A stretch of 64,000 bases of DNA. Origin: Symplocastrum torsivum CPER-KK1 (lineage in GTDB: Bacteria; Cyanobacteriota; Cyanobacteriia; Cyanobacteriales; Coleofasciculaceae). The position numbers and the translations under genes were made by a program. The DNA is taken from the NCBI GenBank assembly GCA_019358875.1, contig JAHHIF010000002.1, positions 210,304-274,303 of the forward strand, in the 5' to 3' direction. The notes below the pieces were generated by a model, which had not been told where the DNA came from, ran no database searches, and saw only the letters and a list, made by a program, of their open reading frames with translations. Of this stretch, positions 45,432 through 54,159 are shown piece by piece (within the stretch, counting starts at the first letter, position 1; each line of letters opens with the position of its first letter).

Positions 45432-45592
45432 ATTTAATTCCCTAGACTGCTACAAATTTTTGTACTACCTGAATCGCTACCATGCGCTACTTAAATTTAC
45501 AGGTTCCTTCTGTTATATCCGGGTAAAAATTCAGGCGCCACAGAAACGTTAAATCTTTAGCGCTTCTTCGCAAAAGAATTGAGTCTTTAGAG

Positions 45593-45721
45593 ATGAACTT
45601 CATGCCTTATCTACAATGTTTGCGATCGCAAAGCGCAGGTTATGAACTCTACTTGGATAAAGTTCAAGCCATTTTTCAAGATAAAACAGTCATTCTACAA
45701 CGCCTCAACGAGCTTAGATGA
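45593..45721 (+). CDS. Possible small ORF, 42 residues
   Basis: ATG at 45593 to TGA at 45719, encoding MNFMPYLQCLRSQSAGYELY and a helical C-terminus (DKVQAIFQDKTVILQRLNEL). It contains a HIP1-like block. I recognise no family and it could be a fragment of a longer gene. It lies between the leftward caspase and HTH-GAF genes. Confidence 0.3.
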   Translation: MNFMPYLQCLRSQSAGYELYLDKVQAIFQDKTVILQRLNELR

Positions 45722-45742
45722 AAGTGAGATCGCGCTTCTAGC

Positions 45743-46774
45743 CTAATGTCGTGCTTTTTGCTTTCTAGAGCTTTTGTCTTCCAACTTAAATCTGTTAAGA
45801 CTATTTCGCAGCAGTCGTTCCTGTCGCTTGAGTTGTGCAATCAATTTAGCATTCTGGAAAGCGTCAGCCTGATTGACCCCTGCATTGTTTCTCACTTTCA
45901 ATGACAGTTGGTAACAAAACTGAGATTTTTCTAAGAGTTTGAGGATCGAAGGTGCAAATTTAGCAAACCTTGCTTCATCCTCTTTCGTAAAGCCAGTCCT
46001 ATCAATTCTTCTAGACAAGTCGTCTTCAGGATCATGATTCGCCTTCAACTTGTTGATTAATTGCACAACAGCAACTAAATCTTTTTGCTTATTCAATACA
46101 GGCCAAGCCAGAAGCGAGTAAGTACGGTATCCCGTTTTCTGATCTGTATTCTTCGCCGCTTCAGAACGTGGATCGTCATAGACATCAAAAGGAACATTGA
46201 TGACTTGTGAGGACGTGGCAGCTAGACCAGCAATCCCTTTACCAACAGGGATATCAATCACTAGCCCACCCCCCTCGCCATCGTCAGCAACAACCGTGCC
46301 CAGTACTCTTCTGTGCTGATCGAGTAAAAAAATGCTGGTGCGATCGGCCCTTACCAAATCCCCCGCTTTTCGGGTAAGGCGATGCAACATCTCACACAGA
46401 GTGCTAACTAGCTCATTTATCGCCTGATCAACGTCATTAACATCTCCAGTTGTATTAGAGACAACAATAGGAGGACGGGATGCGCTACTAGCGTTTGCCT
46501 TACTAGGATTTTCCCCTACCCTTGGGGATGAGATCGGCTTCTCCTGCTCCTCTACACCAGCAATTTCTCGCCAGTTTAGCCCTAAGAACTGACAAATTTC
46601 TATAAAATTTACACGATTAACAGGTTCGCCTTTGAGAAAAAGCTTATCAATAACCAGACACAGAGACAGCCCTAATCTTTCGGCAAGGTCTTTCTTGCGT
46701 CCTTCACTCTTACGCTTCCAAGCCAAGTTGACTTCTTGGAGGTACTTTGGATGTACTCTATACGACCTTGCCAT
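45743..46774 (-). CDS. HTH domain fused to GAF domain
   Basis: 343 residues. The first 75 residues resemble the DNA-binding-like helix-turn-helix module (KKDLAERLGLSLCLVIDKLF, VNRVNFIEICQFLGLNWREI) that is often fused to NACHT or WD40 effectors in cyanobacteria. A low-complexity linker follows. Residues 115-300 are a GAF domain (VRADRTSIFLLDQHRRVLGT, VIDIPVGKGIAGLAATSSQV, LLAWPVLNKQKDLVAVVQLI). The C-terminus is basic and helical. It could be a sensor regulator or an effector platform. It lies 300 bases upstream of, and in the same orientation as, the orthocaspase. Confidence 0.82.
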   Translation of the reverse strand: MARSYRVHPKYLQEVNLAWKRKSEGRKKDLAERLGLSLCLVIDKLFLKGEPVNRVNFIEICQFLGLNWREIAGVEEQEKPISSPRVGENPSKANASSASRPPIVVSNTTGDVNDVDQAINELVSTLCEMLHRLTRKAGDLVRADRTSIFLLDQHRRVLGTVVADDGEGGGLVIDIPVGKGIAGLAATSSQVINVPFDVYDDPRSEAAKNTDQKTGYRTYSLLAWPVLNKQKDLVAVVQLINKLKANHDPEDDLSRRIDRTGFTKEDEARFAKFAPSILKLLEKSQFCYQLSLKVRNNAGVNQADAFQNAKLIAQLKRQERLLRNSLNRFKLEDKSSRKQKARH

Positions 46775-46868
46775 GTCTAAGCATTAGAAAACAGTCCATG
46801 CTCCAATCTTAGACGAGGAATGATTATTGTTGATTATTGTAACAAAGCTGAAAAAACGAGGATAAAGC

Positions 46869-48182
46869 TCAGGGCAATTCTCGCAGTACCCCTGCGAGAA
46901 TCTCAAACATTTCCTTAATGTGGTATTTCTGAATAATTAAAGGCGGAGACAAAGCAATAATGTCCCCTGTCGTGCGGATGAGTAACCCGTTGTCATAACA
47001 GCGTTGGAGACATTCCACAGCCCGTGCTGTCGGTTTCCCTGGAATGGGTTCCAACTCAATCGCCCCAATAAGCCCTAAGTTACGAATATCAATGACATGA
47101 GGTAAATCTCGCAGGGAATGCAGACACTCTTCCCAGTAGCTAGCGAGATGGTGGGCATTAGCAAATAACCCTTCCTCTTCATAAATAGCAAGGGTTGCCA
47201 GTGCCGCTGCACACGCAGCCGGATGACCTGAATAGGTGTAGCCGTGAAATAATTCGATCGCACCTTCTGCCGACGCTTCCATAAACGTGTCGTAAATACC
47301 TTGGCGGGTAAACACTGCCCCCATCGGAATCGTACCGCTAGTAATTCCTTTCGCCACCGTTACCAAATCAGGAACGACACCAAAGTACTCCGTTGCAAAA
47401 CTTGTACCTAAGCGTCCAAAACCAGTAATGACTTCATCAAATATTAAGAGAATGCCGTACTTGTCACAAATGGCACGTAGACCTTCCAGATAACCCACTG
47501 GCGGAATCAGAACCCCTGTCGAACCTGCAACGGGTTCAACAATTACTGCCGCTATTGTTGAAGCATCATGCAGCGTGACAATTCGTTCCAGTTCATCGGC
47601 TAGATGTGCGCCCCACTGAGGTTGACCATGACTGAAGGCATTGTGTTCAAGATTATGAGTGTGGGGGAGATGATCGACACCCGGAATTAAGCTACCAAAA
47701 AACTTGCGATTGCTGACAATCCCACCGACAGAAATTCCGCCAAAACCAACACCGTGGTAGCCACGTTCCCGTCCAATCAAACGCTGACGAGTCCCTTCGC
47801 CTCGCACTCGATGATAAGCGATCGCAATTTTCAGCGCTGTATCTACCGACTCTGAACCCGAATTCGTGAAAAACACATGGTCAAACTTCCCACCTGGCAT
47901 CAGCTTAACCAAACGTTCCGCCAGTTCAAAAGGACCAGGATGCCCCATTTGGAACGTAGGCGCAAAGTCAAGGGTTGCTACCTGTTTCTGAATCGCTTCA
48001 ACAATTTTTGGGCGACAATGACCCGCATTTACACACCACAACCCAGCGATTCCATCAAGGATTTGACGACCATCAGCCGTCGTGTAGTGCATATCTTTTG
48101 CTGCAACCAACATCCGTGGTTTAGCTTTGAACTGTCGGTTAGCAGTAAATGGCATCCAGAAGGCTTCGAGTTGGCTTTGCAC
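46869..48182 (-). CDS. Class III aminotransferase (omega-amino acid:pyruvate type)
   Basis: 437 residues. A fold-type I class III aminotransferase: DGIAGLWCVNAGHCRPKIVE, the phosphate-binding FFTNSGSESVDTALKIA, the PLP aspartate block LLIFDEVITGFGRLG and the Schiff-base Lys in VTVAKGITSGTIPMGA. It is closest in pattern to beta-alanine or omega-amino acid:pyruvate aminotransferases, not to argD or hemL. Donor amine unknown. It stands alone; the aminotransferase at 26 kb is unrelated. Confidence 0.9.
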   Translation of the reverse strand: MQSQLEAFWMPFTANRQFKAKPRMLVAAKDMHYTTADGRQILDGIAGLWCVNAGHCRPKIVEAIQKQVATLDFAPTFQMGHPGPFELAERLVKLMPGGKFDHVFFTNSGSESVDTALKIAIAYHRVRGEGTRQRLIGRERGYHGVGFGGISVGGIVSNRKFFGSLIPGVDHLPHTHNLEHNAFSHGQPQWGAHLADELERIVTLHDASTIAAVIVEPVAGSTGVLIPPVGYLEGLRAICDKYGILLIFDEVITGFGRLGTSFATEYFGVVPDLVTVAKGITSGTIPMGAVFTRQGIYDTFMEASAEGAIELFHGYTYSGHPAACAAALATLAIYEEEGLFANAHHLASYWEECLHSLRDLPHVIDIRNLGLIGAIELEPIPGKPTARAVECLQRCYDNGLLIRTTGDIIALSPPLIIQKYHIKEMFEILAGVLRELP

Positions 48183-48452
48183 AGGTCTTGCTCCGGTGAC
48201 AGCGGCTCTATTAACAATGATTGTTTGCTTATTATGAACCGAGTTGAGAGTGTCGCGCTTTCGCTAGAGTAAAATCTTAAGTTTTTAGCCTATCTGACTA
48301 GACTCTCTCTTCTACCCAAAGCCAGGATTTTGGGTGACAGTCATCAGGAAGTCAAAAGTCAAAAGGAAGATGTCTTGCTTTCTGATTACCATGAGAGATA
48401 CTTAGGGTGCGTTCTAAGGGTAGCCGCTTGAGAATCAGGGGAACGAGAGAGC

Positions 48453-50189
48453 ATGGACAGCTTGTACACCTTTAAATTCAACCACTCCAGTGCCCTACAA
48501 GCACTTGCTGATGGGCAATCCGACGAGATTAACTACTACGAAGCCCGGAAAAAGCTGTTCAGCTTATCCGTGATGGCAGATTACGACCAACTTGTCTGCC
48601 TCCCCACCCTAACTGCAATAGACAAGCACTGGTATCAAATCGAAACCGCCCGAAAAGTCCTCAGACAACTGGGAGGACGTGCCCTCCTCGCCGATGAAGT
48701 AGGACTGGGAAAAACCATCGAAGCTGGACTCATCTTAAGCGAGTACCTAGCGCGAGGCATGATTCAATCCCTGTTGATTCTCACCCCAGCGTCCCTCGTC
48801 TCTCAGTGGCAACAGGAATTGCAAACGAAATTTGGTATCGACACCGTTACTAGCGACGACAAACAACTCCAACTCAACCCCGGTGAATTTTGGAGTACAA
48901 ATAATCGACTGATTGCCTCCCTCAATACGGCTAAATCAGCAAAGCACTTCAACTTAGTCACAACTCGTTCCTGGGATTTAGTCATCGTTGATGAAGCGCA
49001 CCACCTGAAGAACCGCAGCACCCTCAACTGGAAACTCGTCAACGCCCTAAATAAACGATTCATCTTAATGCTCACCGCCACCCCCGTCCAGAACTCCCTG
49101 GTGGAACTATTCAATCTCTTAACCCTCCTCAAACCAGGATTGTTGAAGACAGAAGCCGCGTTTAAAAAAGAGTACGTTTCCTCAAAAAATGGACGAGTGC
49201 CCAAAAATCCAGAAAAGCTGCGGCAGTTAATGCGGGAGGTGATGGTACGCAATACCCGTTCTTTAGTTGATGTTCAACTCCCCAAACGCTTCGCTACCAC
49301 CATCACTGTTAGTCCTTCCAAGAGTGAAGAGAAACTCTATCAAGACTTGACTGAGTATGTGCGTTCTCTTGAAATCGGTGAATCCGACTCTGCCAAAACA
49401 CAGAAGTTAGACAAATTTTCCCGTACCAATCTCTTAATGCGGGCAGGTTCTTCGCCTCAAGCCTTAGCCGATTCTCTCAAGAACCTTGCAAAAAAATTCC
49501 CCAGTGATGAACTAAAAACGTTAACTCGACGCGCCTCACAGGTTAAACAAGTTGAAAAAGCTCTAGCTTTAGTAGACTTACTCAAAAAGTCAACGCAAAA
49601 AACCATCGTTTTTACTACCCATCGAGCAACAAGTGCCTACTTAGCCAAAACACTCGAAGAAGCGGGTATCACGTTTGCTCAGTTTCTGGGGGATATGTCG
49701 TTAAAAGAGAAAGATGCGGCAATTGAAGCGTTTCGCGATCGCGTTCCTGTCTTACTAGCTTCTGAGACTGGTGGAGAAGGACGAAATATCCAATTTGCAA
49801 ATGCGATCGTCAACTACGACTTACCCTGGAACCCGATGAAAATTGAACAACGCATTGGGAGAATCCACCGCATCGGACAGACACAGGATGTCTTTATCTT
49901 CAACTTTTGTCTCAAGGACAGTATTGAAGAATATATCCTGAAAATCTTGCACGATAAAATCAATATGTTTGAACTAGTGGTAGGAGAAATCGAAACTATC
50001 TTAGGAAACGTTGACGAAGAGTTTGATTTCAGCGAAGTAGTGATAGACATTTGGTTAAAGCATCAAGCCAAACCCGAATTAGATACAGCGTTTGAAAATC
50101 TAGCTACCGAGTTGATAAAAGCTAAAGATAAGTATCGGGAAACAAGTGAACTTGATGAACAGATTTTTGGAGAAGACTTTGAAGCATAA
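48453..50189 (+). CDS. SNF2-family DEAD/DEAH helicase
   Basis: 578 residues, with no extra domain. Helicase motifs are complete: motif I LADEVGLGKTIEAGLI, Ia LILTPASLVSQWQQEL, II VIVDEAHHLK, III MLTATPVQNSLVELFNLL, then motifs V-VI GGEGRNIQFANAIVNYDLPW and QRIGRIHRIGQTQDVFIF. It resembles the RapA-like SNF2 proteins that remodel protein-DNA or RNA polymerase complexes. The gene directly downstream (50380) has no known domain and is likely to be co-expressed, so the pair looks like a two-component module. The 5' region (48183-48452) has no recognised feature. Confidence 0.92.
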   Translation: MDSLYTFKFNHSSALQALADGQSDEINYYEARKKLFSLSVMADYDQLVCLPTLTAIDKHWYQIETARKVLRQLGGRALLADEVGLGKTIEAGLILSEYLARGMIQSLLILTPASLVSQWQQELQTKFGIDTVTSDDKQLQLNPGEFWSTNNRLIASLNTAKSAKHFNLVTTRSWDLVIVDEAHHLKNRSTLNWKLVNALNKRFILMLTATPVQNSLVELFNLLTLLKPGLLKTEAAFKKEYVSSKNGRVPKNPEKLRQLMREVMVRNTRSLVDVQLPKRFATTITVSPSKSEEKLYQDLTEYVRSLEIGESDSAKTQKLDKFSRTNLLMRAGSSPQALADSLKNLAKKFPSDELKTLTRRASQVKQVEKALALVDLLKKSTQKTIVFTTHRATSAYLAKTLEEAGITFAQFLGDMSLKEKDAAIEAFRDRVPVLLASETGGEGRNIQFANAIVNYDLPWNPMKIEQRIGRIHRIGQTQDVFIFNFCLKDSIEEYILKILHDKINMFELVVGEIETILGNVDEEFDFSEVVIDIWLKHQAKPELDTAFENLATELIKAKDKYRETSELDEQIFGEDFEA

Positions 50190-50321
50190 TTTAGGCAGAT
50201 GGCAGATGGCAGAAGGGAACTAATGAAGGTAGAGGGTAAAGAACAGGAGCTAGGAGCTAGGAGCGAGTTACTATTTACTCATTTGCTGCAAAAGTCAGGA
50301 AGTAGATTAAATTCTCATAAC

Positions 50322-50358
50322 AGCCTCCTGCCTTCTGCCTTCTATCTTCTGCCTTCTT
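50322..50358. repeat. TTCTGCC heptanucleotide tandem repeat
   Basis: Several TTCTGCC/CTCCTGC-type units stand between the helicase gene and its partner. The preceding 50199-50320 is also simple-sequence-rich (GGCAGAT and AGCTAGG repeats). No gene is there. Confidence 0.8.
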
Positions 50359-50379
50359 TTGTGTATTCCTTATCTCAAA

Positions 50380-51420
50380 ATGGTTTCTGATCCAATTCTG
50401 TCTACCCTGGCACAACTCATCTCTTTACACGAAGGAATCGCTGAACCGGATGGTGAACAGGTGTTGAATGTCCTGTTAGCGACTAATATCGCGAAAGCTC
50501 TCGACTTGCCTGAAGAAGTTACTTTAACCACCAGAGCGGATATTCCTGAGAGCCATTTTGTCACCTATCACTCGACTCTACTCAATAAGTTTTCTGAACT
50601 GCTAAGTGATAGAGGATGTGTGGCAGCAGTCGGGGTGAAGTATGATAGCTATCTAAAAACTACAGGATTTGAGAAACTCCTACAACAAAATATTGTTCCT
50701 CAAAATGGCTTAATTCGATTTCTGGAAGCTAAACCCGAAACGACTCGTTATATCTGGTGCAATGTTGCTTACACAGCGGAAGCCGATGAACGAAGAATCG
50801 GGATGGTTTCCTTTATCATCAATGAGCTAACCGGAGTGACACCCATAGACATTGGAGATGCTTTGTTTTGGGAAGCTGACCGAATTGATGTCAACGATTC
50901 TCCAGACTTAATAACAAAGCCCTTTGAGGAGTTATCGAGTTTAATCGAACAGACAGCCGCGAAATTAATTAAAGCTGAACTAGAGAATTGGAGCGCTAAG
51001 TTAACACGAACTCTAACGAGAGATTCTGAACGACTTCACGCTTATTACGGTACGATAGCGACTGAGATTGCTTCAAGGATTGAGTATAAAGGTTTAATAG
51101 GTGAGGAAAAAGAAAAGGAGTTAGCTCGTATTGAAGCAACTCAAAGGGAATTAGAGAGGAAGCTGGCGGATATCAAGGAACGTTATACCCTAGTAGTAGA
51201 TGCTTTTTTACACAGTGCTATGGTCATCCATTTACCCACAGTCCATATCAACTGTGAATTGGTTAGAAAGAAAGCCAAACGGACAGTAACAGCGGTTTGG
51301 AATCCCTTCACGAAAATTCTTGAACCTTTACGTTGTGAATTAGGCGGAGAACCTGTCTATGAATTTTATTTAGATGATAGGACGGCTAAAATTATCTCAC
51401 CCAGTTGTTGGAATAAGTGA
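50380..51420 (+). CDS. Unrecognised helicase-partner protein with coiled coil and C-terminal Cys
   Basis: 346 residues from the ATG at 50380 (MVSDPILSTLAQLISLHEGI); an upstream TTG or ATG at 50359 is possible but starts inside the repeat. I do not recognise a domain. The N-terminal 190 residues are mixed alpha/beta. Residues about 190-290 are a long helical, coiled-coil region (RIEATQRELERKLADIKERY). The C-terminus carries three Cys (HINCELV, LRCELGG, SPSCWN) that might bind a metal. It follows the SNF2 helicase by 190 bases on the same strand. I infer that it is the partner of the helicase; its activity is unknown. Confidence 0.7.
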   Translation: MVSDPILSTLAQLISLHEGIAEPDGEQVLNVLLATNIAKALDLPEEVTLTTRADIPESHFVTYHSTLLNKFSELLSDRGCVAAVGVKYDSYLKTTGFEKLLQQNIVPQNGLIRFLEAKPETTRYIWCNVAYTAEADERRIGMVSFIINELTGVTPIDIGDALFWEADRIDVNDSPDLITKPFEELSSLIEQTAAKLIKAELENWSAKLTRTLTRDSERLHAYYGTIATEIASRIEYKGLIGEEKEKELARIEATQRELERKLADIKERYTLVVDAFLHSAMVIHLPTVHINCELVRKKAKRTVTAVWNPFTKILEPLRCELGGEPVYEFYLDDRTAKIISPSCWNK

Positions 51421-51424
51421 AGCC

Positions 51425-51817
51425 ATGCCCCATCCGTCGATTGAGTCTTCAATTACCTTTTTTTACACCCATGACCTTGAAATCTCGGCACAGTTCTACG
51501 AAGATGTATTGGGATTGAAGTTATGGCTCGATCAAGGTAGTTGTCGGATTTATCGGGTCAGTGGTGATGGGTACGTGGGCTTATGCCAAAGTAGCGAGAC
51601 AAAAACTCCGCCCACTGAGAAGCAATCGAATGTGATTTTTACCCTCGTAACGCAGTAGGTGGACGAGTGGTTTAACTATCTTACTCTGCGGGGTGTCGAA
51701 TTTGAAAAGCCGCCGGATCTGAATGAAAAGTACAACATTTACCACGGCTTCTTGCGCGATCCAAATGGCTACCTAATTGAGATTCAACGCTTTGAAAACG
51801 CTTCGGGGAGAGAGTGA
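51425..51817 (+). pseudogene. VOC/glyoxalase-like gene interrupted by an amber stop
   Basis: The frame starts MPHPSIESSITFFYTHDLEI and continues to a TGA at 51815, with family-typical ends (FYEDVLGLKLWLDQGSCRIY, YHGFLRDPNGYLIEIQRFE). At codon 78 (51656-51658) there is TAG, after TLVTQ and before VDEWFNYLTLRG, probably from GAG by one base change. Everything else is intact, so the lesion is recent or the stop is read through. The domain is a metal-binding vicinal oxygen chelate fold. It overlaps the partner gene's end by a few bases. Confidence 0.8.
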
Positions 51818-51820
51818 AAA

Positions 51821-51922
51821 CTATAATGTATCCGACGGTGACTGTAAGCCTAGAAATTCGCGGATTTCCTGGGGGATAGTGGCTTGTCCCTCAGTGATAA
51901 TGTATTGCAGTAACCATCCCAA
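51821..51922 (-). pseudogene. Fragment of an AbrB/MazE-like antitoxin
   Basis: On the minus strand the frame up to a TAG at 51821 reads IITEGQATIPQEIREFLGLQ, the strand-strand-helix signature of swapped-hairpin AbrB/MazE proteins. There is no ATG in frame and the C-terminus is cut short, so it is a remnant. Confidence 0.5.
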
Positions 51923-51937
51923 TATTTCACAAAGTCT

Positions 51938-52102
51938 TTAGAGTGCGATCGCATCCCAGTAAGGCGGATTACCAAACCGCTTCATCAGGAACTCGATCAA
52001 CGTTTTAACCCGCAGCGAATGCCTGCAATTCGGCATATTCTGTATATCTGATAACTCGACTATTCGCCCCTCATCGTTAAAACCTCGTTCAGTTTCCTTC
52101 AT
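51938..52102 (-). pseudogene. C-terminal fragment of a LysR-type regulator
   Basis: 54 codons from the ATG at 52102 to the TAA at 51938. The end, HSLRVKTLIEFLMKRFGNPP followed by YWD, is typical of the last helix of LysR effector domains (compare SPRVRxFIDFLxE). The start is not a domain start, so this is a fragment. It lies next to other remnants and a GNAT gene. Confidence 0.55.
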
Positions 52103-52114
52103 TGCAATGCAGTG

Positions 52115-52672
52115 CTATGCTGCTTTTCCCTGCCAATCTCTACGCAAAATTGCTAGTAATGCCACATCCTCAAACACCCCCCACTTCCTCACTCGTTGGT
52201 GTAGCAAACCTTCTTGGACAAACCCGTTTTTCTGCAATACCTTCCCTGAAGCTGGATTTCTGACCATGTGGTAAGCGCAGAGTCTATTGAGTCCTAAATC
52301 TTCAAAGGCAAAACGAAGCACAGGTTTCAATGCTTCACTCATGTAACCTTGTCCCCGTGCTTCAACGGCTAACCAGAAACTCAGTTCAGCCTGAGAATGT
52401 TCCCGTTCAATATCTCGAATCTCAATGAGTCCGCTAAATACTCTGTCAAACTTACGCTCGATTACAAATGTGACAGAATGACCATTTTCAAACTCTGCAA
52501 GTTGTTTGGAGATGTATCGCTCAGCCTCACCATCCGGGTATGGATGAGGAATGGAAATCATAGTGTCAGCAATCTCACGAATACTCGCAACTGTCTGGAT
52601 TGATGGTGCATCCGCACGAGTGAGTGGGCGCAAGATTAACCTACTTGTCTCTAGCGTGGATTGAGTAAGCAT
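52115..52672 (-). CDS. GNAT acetyltransferase, RimJ/RimL type
   Basis: 185 residues. The RimJ/RimL pattern is clear: LETSRLILRPLTRADAPSIQ at the N-terminus, HSQAELSFWLAVEARGQGYMSEALKPV with the acetyl-CoA loop (RGQGYMSE) and FAFEDLGLNRLCAYHMVRNP, then SGKVLQKNGFVQEGLLHQRV and WGVFEDVALLAIL. Family members acetylate ribosomal proteins, other protein N-termini, or small molecules, so the substrate is open. The ATG at 52672 starts the domain directly. It is next to gene fragments. Confidence 0.92.
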   Translation of the reverse strand: MLTQSTLETSRLILRPLTRADAPSIQTVASIREIADTMISIPHPYPDGEAERYISKQLAEFENGHSVTFVIERKFDRVFSGLIEIRDIEREHSQAELSFWLAVEARGQGYMSEALKPVLRFAFEDLGLNRLCAYHMVRNPASGKVLQKNGFVQEGLLHQRVRKWGVFEDVALLAILRRDWQGKAA

Positions 52673-53041
52673 GAACTGTATCTTATCGCGCTCTACGCCT
52701 GCGGCTTAACACCATTTGCCAGCAGGACTTACACAAATTGCTCATCTAAAGACTATTCGTAGTAGTAGTAGGTGACACTGCCCACCCTACATGTAGAGGT
52801 TCTGCGTAAGCCCTGCCTAGAAAAACTTTAATGCTATTTACAAATCTTTACAGATTGACACATAATATATGTATCCTTGCAAAATTTTCTGAGATAATTA
52901 CTTTTGGTGATCTATATCACCTTGTGTCAAAGGCTTCGTCACATTTCTTTTCCGGGTCTTATCACTAGCCGTGAACCTGTCGATCACTGAGAATTTCCGT
53001 GAAATCGCTGATAGTAGAATTACAGAGCGTGCCAAGAAGTT
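52673..53041. other. Intergenic region with repeat-like traces
   Basis: About 370 bases. It holds TACGCCTGCGGCTTA (52695-52709) and GTAGGTGACACTGCCCACC (52768-52786), both resembling fragments of cyanobacterial interspersed repeats. No gene is seen. The promoter of the next gene is presumably in the right half. Confidence 0.4.
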
Positions 53042-53248
53042 ATGAAACCGACACAAGTTTGCTTCCCTAAATTTCCAGTTCAACAAGTTGCCAATCGGAT
53101 TATTTACCTACGCAAGATTACTCGCGTTGACCAGCACTTATTTATGTCAGCAGTATTGTCTAAAAAATTACTTTCGCTAGAGGAAAAAAACCTAGTTGAA
53201 CAGGTTTATCAAGGCTTAAATAAAGGCTGGATTAGAGTAGTGGATTAG
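53042..53248 (+). CDS. Small hypothetical protein, 68 residues
   Basis: I do not recognise this protein by name. It is basic and helical: MKPTQVCFPKFPVQQVANRI, followed by two helices (DQHLFMSAVLSKKLLSLEEK and NLVEQVYQGLNKGWIRVVD). It has no membrane segment. Coding looks clean with a sensible ATG and a HIP1-type terminator about 200 bases after it. It is probably a small cyanobacterial conserved protein. Confidence 0.65.
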   Translation: MKPTQVCFPKFPVQQVANRIIYLRKITRVDQHLFMSAVLSKKLLSLEEKNLVEQVYQGLNKGWIRVVD

Positions 53249-53446
53249 TAATCCAGTTCTAATAATCATTCATGGCTCTGTTTTCGATGAATCTTTGGCA
53301 GTGGAGTGGCTTTGCAGATGAGGAAAGTTTAATTCTCAAAGTCTCCCACTGTCTTTCTTTAGGTAGTTAAGGTTTTAAGAATAAAGACTTAGGTAACGGT
53401 AACTCTTAAATAGACAAGAATTATTTTCTTGGATTTGTGATGTAGT

Positions 53447-53488
53447 GCGATCGCATTCCTTGGAGGCTAAAAGGGCGATCGCTTTTTT
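53447..53488 (+). terminator. Terminator built from two HIP1 octamers
   Basis: GCGATCGC at 53447-53454 and 53475-53482 can pair perfectly across a 20-base loop and is followed directly by six T (53483-53488). This is a rightward terminator made from the palindromic HIP1 octamer. Confidence 0.65.
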
Positions 53489-53494
53489 CTTAAA

Positions 53495-53827
53495 CTAAGT
53501 GCTGGTAAGCAATCCTAGACAAAATATAACCGTAGCTGCGAGAGAAAATCCCATCATCAACCCCGCAGGCATAAAAGTCCGAGTACGGAGAAAGCGTGTT
53601 ACAAAGACCACAAACAGCACTAATCCAATCAATGCTGCTAGCCCTAACCCTACTATGGGTATCTGACGACAAAGCAACCAAGCAACCAGCAAGACTACTC
53701 CACTGCCTATCCCAGAAAATAGCGAGACTTTACTTTTTGCTTTGAGGTATCCCATTATGCCCCCAACTAGGACTAATAAGGCATATACAGGAATAGACCA
53801 GATAGCAATTTGAAATAAATTGTTCAT
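53495..53827 (-). CDS. TMEM14-family small membrane protein
   Basis: 110 residues with four membrane segments (FQIAIWSIPVYALLVLVGGI, LFSGIGSGVVLLVAWLLC, LGLAALIGLVLFVVFVTRFL, MMGFSLAATVIFCLGLL). The pattern GGIMGYLKAKSKVSLFSGIG matches the TMEM14 family, whose eukaryotic members are in mitochondrial and chloroplast membranes (fatty acid or haem precursor export). The role in cyanobacteria is unknown. It is convergent with the small gene at 53 kb. Confidence 0.85.
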   Translation of the reverse strand: MNNLFQIAIWSIPVYALLVLVGGIMGYLKAKSKVSLFSGIGSGVVLLVAWLLCRQIPIVGLGLAALIGLVLFVVFVTRFLRTRTFMPAGLMMGFSLAATVIFCLGLLTST

Positions 53828-53889
53828 TTTGAGGAAGTCGTCGATGTAGCGCGTTAGCGTAAAAATGAGAAGTTAGGAGATTTAGGGTT

Positions 53890-53985
53890 ATGACCCAGCA
53901 CGATTTGTTAATGTTAGTACTGCTACTGAGTCCTGGTCTTTTGCTGTCAGTAATTCTTATGCTGACCTTTGCGGCAGGCGGCTAA
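53890..53985 (+). CDS. Single-pass membrane peptide, 31 residues
   Basis: ATG at 53890 to TAA at 53983 encodes MTQHDLLMLVLLLSPGLLLS with a hydrophobic C-terminus (VILMLTFAAGG). The whole molecule is one membrane helix. It looks like the small subunits of photosynthetic or NDH complexes in size and layout, but matches none that I know by sequence (PsaM, PetL, PetN, Psb30, PsbX were compared from memory). It is divergent from the TMEM14 gene, 62 bases away. Confidence 0.5.
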   Translation: MTQHDLLMLVLLLSPGLLLSVILMLTFAAGG

Positions 53986-54159
53986 GCTTGTCGGTTCCAC
54001 TCTCAAGTACAGCAAGTCTAACCAGGAAAAACAATGCTCATAAAAGAGCGGGGCGGTCACAGCAAGGGCGGAACCGACTAAAAGAAGACGACAGCAACAA
54101 TCCCCCGTACCCGATTTAAGTGTAGCGGGGGTGTGTATGCGTATCAAAAAGCACGGCGT

